Source: Polaromonas sp. (lineage in GTDB: Bacteria; Pseudomonadota; Gammaproteobacteria; Burkholderiales; Burkholderiaceae_C). From it: a stretch of 9,918 bases of DNA. The translations under genes and the position numbers were made by a program. Position 1 is the first letter of the stretch; the number at the start of each line of letters is the position of its first letter. The stretch is from NCBI GenBank assembly GCA_014376885.1, contig JACMQR010000015.1, forward strand, positions 1 through 9,918. Direction: 5' to 3'. Below the pieces are notes generated by a model. It made no database searches, had not been told where the DNA came from, and saw nothing but the letters and a program-made list of their open reading frames with translations. Below are positions 5,335 to 9,918 of the stretch, piece after piece.

Positions 5335-6903
5335 ATGGCAAAGTTTGATTTCGCCGACGACTCGGTGGTTCTGATCATCGGCTCCGGGGCAGGCGGCGGC
5401 ACATTGGCCAACGAGCTGTGCCAAAAAGGCATCAAGGTGGTGGTGCTGGAAGCCGGGGCGATGCAGTCGCAGGCCACCTTCATCAATGACGAGTGGAAGT
5501 CGTTCAGCCAACTGGCCTGGCTCGACAAGCGCACCACGTCGGGCACCTGGCGCGTTGCCAAGGACTTCGCCGGACTGCCATCGTGGATCTGCAAGACCGT
5601 GGGCGGCACCACCACCCACTGGGCCGGCGCTTCCCTGCGTTTGCAGGAGCATGAATTCCGCACCAAGACGGTCTACGGAACCATTGCGGGCGCCAACCTG
5701 CTGGACTGGCCCATCACCCTGCAAGACCTGGAGCCCTACTACGCCAAGGCCGAGTACAAGATGGGCGTGACCCGCACCAACGGCATTCCGGGCCTGCCGG
5801 GCAACAACAACTTCAAGGTGCTGTACGCGGGTGCGACGAAACTTGGCTACAAGGAGGTGCACACCGGCAACATGGCCATCAACAGCCAGCCGCGCGATGA
5901 CCGGGGCCGCTGCATGCAGCTCGGCTTTTGTTTCCAGGGCTGCAAGAGCGGCGCCAAATGGTCCACGCTGTACACCGAAATCCCCAAGGCCGAGGCCACC
6001 GGCAATTTCGAGATCCGCCCGCTCTCGCACGTGTCGCGCATCGAGCACAACCCGGCCGGCAAGGTCACGGGCGTGGTGTACTTTGACAAGGACGGCCAGG
6101 AGCAGCGGCAAAAAGCGCGCATTGTCTGCGTGGCCGGCAATTCGATAGAAACCCCGCGCCTGCTGCTGCTGTCGGCCTCTGGCATGTTCAAGGACGGCCT
6201 GGCCAACTCATCGGGCCAGGTAGGCCGCAACTACATGCGCCACATGACCGGATCGGTCTATGCCGCCTTCAAAAATCCGGTGCACATGTACAAAGGCACC
6301 ACCATGGCGGGCATCGTGCGCGACGAAGCCGGGCACAACCCGAACCGGGGCTTTGCAGGCGGCTACGAACTCGAAACGCTGTCGCTGGGCATTCCCTTCA
6401 TGGCGGCGTTCTTGAATCCGGGCGGCTGGGGCGCAGACTTTGCCTGGTGGATGGACCGCTACACCAACCTGGCCGGCATGTGGCTGGTGGGCGAGGACAT
6501 GCCGCGCGAGACCAATCGCGTCACCCTCAACACCGACGTCAAAGACCAGTGGGGCAACTATGCGCCCAATGTGCACTATGACGACCATGAAAACGACATT
6601 GCCATGCGCAACCATGCCTTTACCCAGGCCGAACGCATCTACCAGGCGGCCGGCTCCATCCGGTCGTTTCGCACGCCGCCCTACCCGTCGACCCACAACA
6701 TGGGCACCAGCCGCATGAGCGCCCGGGCGCAGGACGGCGTGGTCAACAAGTGGGGCCAGACGCATGACATTGCCAACCTGTTCATCAGCGACGGCAGCCA
6801 GTTCACCACCGGCGGCGCCGAAAATCCGACGCTGACGATCGTCACCCTGGCAATCCGGCAGGCCGACTACATTGCCCAACAGATGACCGAACGGACCATC
6901 TGA
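5335..6903 (+). CDS. GMC-family FAD-dependent dehydrogenase, catalytic subunit, probable [3Fe-4S] cluster
   Basis: The 522-residue protein has an FAD-binding Rossmann motif G16-S-G-A-G-G21 with the ribose-binding Glu39 (VVVLEAG), a GGTTTHWAGAS segment near residue 93 typical of the GMC flavin site, and the C-terminal catalytic pair His454 (STHNMGTS) and Asn497 (GGAENPT). Cys193, Cys199 and Cys203 form C-x5-C-x3-C, the pattern that binds a [3Fe-4S] cluster in bacterial FAD glucose dehydrogenase-type subunits. These enzymes oxidise a sugar, sugar acid or alcohol and pass electrons through the cluster to a cytochrome c rather than to oxygen. No signal peptide is present, in line with export on its Tat-bearing partner just upstream. 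A good ribosome binding site GGAG (5325-5328) precedes the start by 6 bases. The substrate cannot be predicted. No multihaem cytochrome subunit follows directly. Confidence 0.9.
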   Translation: MAKFDFADDSVVLIIGSGAGGGTLANELCQKGIKVVVLEAGAMQSQATFINDEWKSFSQLAWLDKRTTSGTWRVAKDFAGLPSWICKTVGGTTTHWAGASLRLQEHEFRTKTVYGTIAGANLLDWPITLQDLEPYYAKAEYKMGVTRTNGIPGLPGNNNFKVLYAGATKLGYKEVHTGNMAINSQPRDDRGRCMQLGFCFQGCKSGAKWSTLYTEIPKAEATGNFEIRPLSHVSRIEHNPAGKVTGVVYFDKDGQEQRQKARIVCVAGNSIETPRLLLLSASGMFKDGLANSSGQVGRNYMRHMTGSVYAAFKNPVHMYKGTTMAGIVRDEAGHNPNRGFAGGYELETLSLGIPFMAAFLNPGGWGADFAWWMDRYTNLAGMWLVGEDMPRETNRVTLNTDVKDQWGNYAPNVHYDDHENDIAMRNHAFTQAERIYQAAGSIRSFRTPPYPSTHNMGTSRMSARAQDGVVNKWGQTHDIANLFISDGSQFTTGGAENPTLTIVTLAIRQADYIAQQMTERTI

Positions 6904-6927
6904 CCTTCACTGCCACCGGAGCGCACC

Positions 6928-7299
6928 ATGTGTGAATATTTCGTCAAAGCCGACCCGATTCAATACGAGCAGCGCTCGCGCACGGTACGCATCAAAAACG
7001 TCCTGACCAGCATTCGCCTGGAAAACATGGTCTGGGACATCCTGGCCGAGATGGCCGAAGATGAAGGCTGCACCACCAATGCCCTGATCGCCAAGTTTCA
7101 CCAGGAAATTCTGGCGCACCGGGGCGAGGTGCCCAACTTTGCCTCGTTCCTGCGGGTGACCAGCATGCGCTACCTGCGCCGGTGCATGCTGGCCCTTGAA
7201 AGGCAGCAGGCGCAGCCCGCCCTCACGGTGCTGAACAATGGCGGCCGTGTGCAGGCTGTGGAATCCGGCCCGAAAGGGCTGGCGGCGGCTGCCCGGTAG
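6928..7299 (+). CDS. Ribbon-helix-helix (RHH_4-type) DNA-binding protein
   Basis: This 123-residue protein matches the short bacterial RHH_4 family. The beta strand and turn are TSIRLEN (27-33), helix A is about 34-46 (MVWDILAEMAEDE) and helix B about 49-62 (TTNALIAKFHQEIL). The family-typical NFASFLRVTSMRYL follows at about 72-85. The N-terminal part (CEYFVKADPIQYEQRSRTVR) resembles the conserved lead-in of the family. The last 30 residues are low-complexity. Such proteins bind DNA as dimers through paired beta strands; targets of this family are not well known. GGAG at 6918-6921 lies 6 bases before the start. The gene follows the dehydrogenase by 24 bases and is closed by a terminator, so it is the third gene of that operon and a plausible local regulator. 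Confidence 0.85.
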   Translation: MCEYFVKADPIQYEQRSRTVRIKNVLTSIRLENMVWDILAEMAEDEGCTTNALIAKFHQEILAHRGEVPNFASFLRVTSMRYLRRCMLALERQQAQPALTVLNNGGRVQAVESGPKGLAAAAR

Positions 7300-7310
7300 T
7301 TTTTCCATCG

Positions 7311-7374
7311 CAGGCGCACGGGGTCCCGGGCCGCGTGCGTGGCCCGCGCCTGTTGCGCTGGCGCCTGTTTTTTT
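7311..7374 (+). terminator. Intrinsic terminator after the dehydrogenase-RHH operon
   Basis: CAGGCGC (7311-7317) pairs with GCGCCTG (7361-7367), followed at once by seven Ts (7368-7374). Inside it, GGGCC 7328-7332 pairs with GGCCC 7341-7345. A competing local hairpin is GCGCC 7346-7350 with GGCGC 7360-7364. The stem is strong and the T tract is in the right place. Confidence 0.7.
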
Positions 7375-7395
7375 GTTTTAGAAAGAATTTTTTTT

Positions 7396-7932
7396 ATGCC
7401 CTTCACCACCGAGATTCATCCTGGCGTGAGCCTTGAAGCCCCGCACGCCACCCGCGGTTTTGTCTTCAACCATTCGATGCTGCGGGTGAAAGACCCGGAG
7501 GTGGCCATCGACTTCTACACCCGCGTCATGGGCATGCGCCTGCTGCGCAAGCTCGATTTCCCCGAAATGGAGTTTTCGCTGTATTTTCTGCACTGCAGCG
7601 CCGAGGGGCAGACCCCGCCCGAAGACGCCGGCGAGCGCACCGCCTGGACCTTCAGCCAGCGCGGCATCTTGGAGCTGACCCACAACTGGGGCAGCGAAAA
7701 CAAGCCTGATTTCAAATACCACGACGGCAACGCCCAGCCCCAGGGCTTTGGCCACATCTGTTTTTCAGTGCCGGACCTGGACGCTGCTGTCGCCTGGTTT
7801 GACAGCAACCAGGTCACCTATGTCAAGCGCGCCGACCAGGGCAAGATGAAGGATGTCGCGTTCATCAAGGATCCAGACGGCTACTGGATTGAAATCCTGG
7901 AGCCGGCACGGCTCCAGGCCCTCGGGAGCTGA
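7396..7932 (+). CDS. gloA: Glyoxalase I (lactoylglutathione lyase)
   Basis: The 178-residue enzyme converts the methylglyoxal-glutathione hemithioacetal to S-lactoylglutathione in the cytosol. Metal ligands are visible in the expected order: His26 (FNHSMLRVKD), Glu93 (ILELTHNWGSE), His120 (GFGHICFSV) and Glu166 (YWIEILEP). It has the longer middle segment (about 66-90, with TPPEDAGERTAW) of the human/Pseudomonas long-type enzymes, which are usually zinc-dependent, unlike the short nickel-type E. coli GloA. The start at 7396 is chosen because upstream in-frame codons run through the terminator stem. There is no clear ribosome binding site: eight Ts (7388-7395) directly precede the ATG, with GAAAG before them. 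The terminator upstream leaves little room for its own promoter. The cytochrome gene follows after 5 bases and glyoxalase II is in the same cluster. Confidence 0.93.
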   Translation: MPFTTEIHPGVSLEAPHATRGFVFNHSMLRVKDPEVAIDFYTRVMGMRLLRKLDFPEMEFSLYFLHCSAEGQTPPEDAGERTAWTFSQRGILELTHNWGSENKPDFKYHDGNAQPQGFGHICFSVPDLDAAVAWFDSNQVTYVKRADQGKMKDVAFIKDPDGYWIEILEPARLQALGS

Positions 7933-7937
7933 GCGCC

Positions 7938-8276
7938 ATGCGGTTACAACTTAAGCAGGGGATTTCCCCACTCTTGGTGAAAGCCGCCCTGCTGGCAGCC
8001 GCGACGGGCATGGGCGGCACCAGCTGGGCCAGCGAAGCGCTGGCGCGCAAGAACGACTGCCTGGGCTGCCATGCGGTGGCCGTCAAACTGGTCGGGCCGG
8101 CCTTCAAGGACGTTGCCGCCAAATACGCCGGCCAGAGTGATGCGGCCGAGCGGCTGTCCGAAAGCATACGCAATGGAAGCGTGGGCAAGTGGGGAGAACT
8201 GCCCATGCCGGCCCATCCCAAGCTGTCTGCGGCCGACACCAAAAAACTCGCCGAATGGGTGCTGAAAGCGAAATAG
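7938..8276 (+). CDS. Small periplasmic monohaem cytochrome c (c551/c552-like)
   Basis: The 112-residue precursor has a signal peptide (hydrophobic core about 12-26, cleavage probably after SWA at 31), leaving a mature protein of about 81 residues. The haem site is C41-L-G-C-H45 and the probable second axial ligand is Met90 in GELPMPAHP; the VGPAFKDVAAKY segment at about 52-63 is typical of class I small cytochromes. It would shuttle electrons in the periplasm. GGGAG (7924-7928) inside the end of gloA can serve as its ribosome binding site. It is only 5 bases after gloA, and it is the one cytochrome near the GMC dehydrogenase, so it may accept electrons from that enzyme, although a terminator lies between the two units. 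Confidence 0.92.
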   Translation: MRLQLKQGISPLLVKAALLAAATGMGGTSWASEALARKNDCLGCHAVAVKLVGPAFKDVAAKYAGQSDAAERLSESIRNGSVGKWGELPMPAHPKLSAADTKKLAEWVLKAK

Positions 8277-8283
8277 GAAAAAC

Positions 8284-8331
8284 ATGATGAGCCTGCTCTG
8301 CCTTCTGAATGACCCCCACCTTGTCGCCTAG
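8284..8331 (+). CDS. Possible 15-residue leader ORF before the oxygenase gene
   Basis: ATG at 8284 with a good ribosome binding site AGGA (8275-8278, 5 bases upstream) opens a frame of 15 codons, MMSLLCLLNDPHLVA, ending at TAG 8329-8331. It directly follows the cytochrome stop and is followed by two hairpins. It may be a translated leader or merely a chance reading frame; it is not an in-frame part of the oxygenase. Confidence 0.25.
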   Translation: MMSLLCLLNDPHLVA

Positions 8332-8336
8332 CTGGC

Positions 8337-8378
8337 CGGGCCACCGTGCCGTGGCCCGCATGCCGGGCTCCCTGCCCG
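8337..8378 (+). promoter_or_regulatory. Two tandem hairpins before the oxygenase ribosome binding site
   Basis: CGGGCCAC (8337-8344) pairs with GTGGCCCG (8351-8358), 8 bp with a 6-base loop. CGGGC (8364-8368) pairs with GCCCG (8374-8378) with a 5-base loop. No T tract follows. The second stem overlaps the first base of the putative ribosome binding site GAGGG (8378-8382), so folding could limit translation or processing of the downstream gene. Confidence 0.35.
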
Positions 8379-8386
8379 AGGGCGGC

Positions 8387-9094
8387 ATGGTGCCGATGAC
8401 GCCCATCTATGCGTTTGACAGCCCGCCTGCCGCCTTGCGCCTGCGCCAACAGCCGGCCTTGCAGCCGCGCTGCCATGCCGTCGCCCTGGGGGGCCTCGCA
8501 GCCTTCTGGATCGATTCGGTGGTGACCGCCGGCGAAGCCGACGCGGTGGTGGAGGCGACCGAGCGCTTCGGTTACCGCGCCGAAGCGCCGGGCATCTCCA
8601 CCCCGCCGGGCATGCGCATGAACAAGTCGGTGCACTGGCTGGCGGACGACGAGTTGACCGGCCCGATGTTCCAGCGCATCGGCCACCTGTTGCCTGCCAG
8701 CCTGGACGGCAGGCCGCTTTACAGCCGGTTCAGCCAGCGTCTGAACATGTACCGCTACGACGCCAACGACGTGTTCATCCGCCACACCGATGGCAACTGG
8801 CCCGGGTTCAGCCTGAGCGAAGACCGGCTGGCCATGCGCGAATGGGCGCCGGGTCTGCGCTCGGGCCTGACGATGCTGCTGTACCTCAATGGCCCGGCCG
8901 ATGGCGTGCAGGGCGGCAGCACCCGGCTGTTCAGACGCGATGGGTCGTGGGTGGACGTGGCGCCGGTCAAGGGATCCGCACTGTTTTTCCGCCATGGATT
9001 CGGCCTGGACTCGGTGGTCCACGAAGGTTGCCGGGTGAGCGGCAGTGTGTCCAAATACGTGGCCCGCATCAATGTGATGTTTGGCACCGACTGA
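8387..9094 (+). CDS. 2-oxoglutarate/Fe(II)-dependent oxygenase (prolyl-4-hydroxylase-like fold)
   Basis: With the start at 8387 the product has 235 residues. The iron site is visible: His133-Thr-Asp135 (FIRHTDGNW) and distal His212 (DSVVHEG); Lys223 (SKYVARIN) is the likely 2-oxoglutarate carboxylate ligand, with Arg227 nearby. The region RFSQRLNMYRYDANDVF before the HxD motif and LTMLLYLNGPADGVQGGSTR after it are typical of the PF13640-type superfamily. These enzymes hydroxylate proteins or small molecules while decarboxylating 2-oxoglutarate; the substrate is unknown. There is no signal peptide, so it is cytosolic. Start alternatives are 8309, 8360 and 8396; 8387 is favoured by GAGGG four bases upstream and by the hairpins before it. 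It is 10 bases ahead of glyoxalase II and likely co-transcribed. Confidence 0.85.
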   Translation: MVPMTPIYAFDSPPAALRLRQQPALQPRCHAVALGGLAAFWIDSVVTAGEADAVVEATERFGYRAEAPGISTPPGMRMNKSVHWLADDELTGPMFQRIGHLLPASLDGRPLYSRFSQRLNMYRYDANDVFIRHTDGNWPGFSLSEDRLAMREWAPGLRSGLTMLLYLNGPADGVQGGSTRLFRRDGSWVDVAPVKGSALFFRHGFGLDSVVHEGCRVSGSVSKYVARINVMFGTD

Positions 9095-9104
9095 AAGGAC
9101 GCTG

Positions 9105-9896
9105 ATGATTGTCGAACGCATCTGGACGGGCAATGCCTACCGCAATTTCAACTACCTGATCGCCTGCCCCGAGACCGGGGAGGCCCTGGCCATTGACCCG
9201 CTGGACCACGAGAAATGCCTGTCGATGGCCCGGGTGCGCGGCTGGCAGATCACGCAACTGCTCAACACCCATGAACACAGTGACCACACTGGCGGCAATG
9301 CCGCCATGGTCGCGGCCACCGGGGCGAAATTGATTGCGCACCACAAGGCCGGCAGCCGGATCCGCGGCGTGGACCGGGGCGTGAAGGCCGGCGACGTGAT
9401 CAAGGTGGGCAAGACGGTCGAGCTGGAGTGCCTGGACACACCGGGCCACACCCTGTGCCACATCTGCCTGTTCGCCCATGCCGAGCAGCCGGCCCTGTTT
9501 TCCGGCGATACGCTGTTTAACGCCGGGGCTGGCAACACCCACAACGGCGGCGACACCGATGCGCTTTACGACACCTTTGCCCGCCAGCTGGACCGGCTGC
9601 CGGGCGACACGCGCCTGTACCCGGGGCACGACTATATCGAGTCCAACCTTAAATTTACGCTCTCGCGCGAGCCCGGCAACCAGGCGGCCCAGGCATTGCT
9701 GCCCACCGTCACGGCGCACGACCCGGCCAGGTCGGTGGTCACCACGCTGGCGCAGGAAAAGCAGCACAACGCGTTTTTCCGGCTGGGCAATGCCGCCATC
9801 ATTGCCAAGCTGCGTGAGCGTTTTCCAGAGCTGCCCGAGGAGCCGGAGGCCAGATCGGTCTTCGCTGCCCTGCGCGCGCTGCGCAACGAGTGGTGA
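9105..9896 (+). CDS. gloB: Glyoxalase II (hydroxyacylglutathione hydrolase)
   Basis: The 263-residue metallo-beta-lactamase-fold enzyme hydrolyses S-lactoylglutathione to D-lactate and glutathione. All metal ligands are present: THEHSDHTGG gives His56, His58, Asp60 and His61; then His115 (DTPGHT), bridging Asp135 (FSGDTLF) and His175 (YPGHDY). The C-terminal HAGH domain (about 175-263) carries YIESNLKF and the late helix with REPGN and NAFFR that contact glutathione. Length is normal for the family. The start at 9105 is set by AAAGGA (9094-9099), 5 bases upstream; the ATG at 9081 lies inside the oxygenase gene. The last 22 bases of the window after the stop hold nothing I can support. Confidence 0.95.
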   Translation: MIVERIWTGNAYRNFNYLIACPETGEALAIDPLDHEKCLSMARVRGWQITQLLNTHEHSDHTGGNAAMVAATGAKLIAHHKAGSRIRGVDRGVKAGDVIKVGKTVELECLDTPGHTLCHICLFAHAEQPALFSGDTLFNAGAGNTHNGGDTDALYDTFARQLDRLPGDTRLYPGHDYIESNLKFTLSREPGNQAAQALLPTVTAHDPARSVVTTLAQEKQHNAFFRLGNAAIIAKLRERFPELPEEPEARSVFAALRALRNEW

Positions 9897-9918
9897 CCTG
9901 AACCGAAAGCCCGGCCTC

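Noticed and set aside
5218..6111. 297-codon minus-strand open frame opposite the GMC dehydrogenase
   Set aside because: Shadow of the GMC gene; no recognisable motif, while the plus strand has all GMC motifs.
7865..9133. 422-codon minus-strand open frame
   Set aside because: Antisense to gloA, cytochrome c, the oxygenase and gloB, all of which have clear motifs; its composition (His, Arg, Ala, Gly rich) is typical of a shadow frame.

Overview
The window is GC-rich (roughly two-thirds G+C), with dense gene packing, third-position GC bias and protein families that fit a betaproteobacterium of the Burkholderiales, most likely Comamonadaceae (Polaromonas/Rhodoferax/Variovorax-like). That placement is an inference from style and gene content, not from a marker gene. 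I see no mobile element, CRISPR array, tRNA or rRNA.

Layout. Positions 1-169 hold the 5' end of an unrecognised minus-strand gene, divergent from a small hypothetical plus-strand gene (407-625). Positions 647-3476 (minus) form a tight four-gene operon, read from right to left: an MlaE-type permease, an MCE/MlaD-type substrate-binding protein, a lipoprotein of unknown family and a 100-residue protein of unknown family. Both downstream junctions are 4-base ATGA overlaps. This looks like an envelope lipid transport system, but the ABC ATPase that normally sits with MlaE is absent. A divergent intergenic region with several inverted repeats separates it from a secreted NlpC/P60 cell-wall peptidase (3701-4270, plus).

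Positions 4271-4664 have no convincing gene but contain several stable hairpins ending in a T tract. They are followed by an operon (4665-7299) of a Tat-exported gluconate-2-dehydrogenase-subunit-3-like small subunit, a GMC flavoprotein dehydrogenase carrying a three-cysteine motif like the [3Fe-4S] site of bacterial FAD glucose dehydrogenases, and a ribbon-helix-helix (RHH) DNA-binding protein. An intrinsic terminator at 7311-7374 closes this unit. Next comes glyoxalase I (7396-7932), a small periplasmic monohaem cytochrome c (7938-8276), a 2-oxoglutarate/Fe(II) oxygenase (8387-9094) and glyoxalase II (9105-9896), all plus strand and closely spaced except for a hairpin-containing 110-base gap before the oxygenase.

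How the genes may work together. The dehydrogenase pair probably oxidises a sugar or alcohol in the periplasm and passes electrons to a c-type cytochrome; the nearby monohaem cytochrome is a candidate acceptor. The RHH protein is a candidate local regulator. The two glyoxalases give a complete glutathione-dependent methylglyoxal detoxification route. The most unusual items are the ATPase-less Mla-like operon with two unknown accessory proteins, the structured RNA-like region at 4293-4528, and the oxygenase placed between the two glyoxalase genes.
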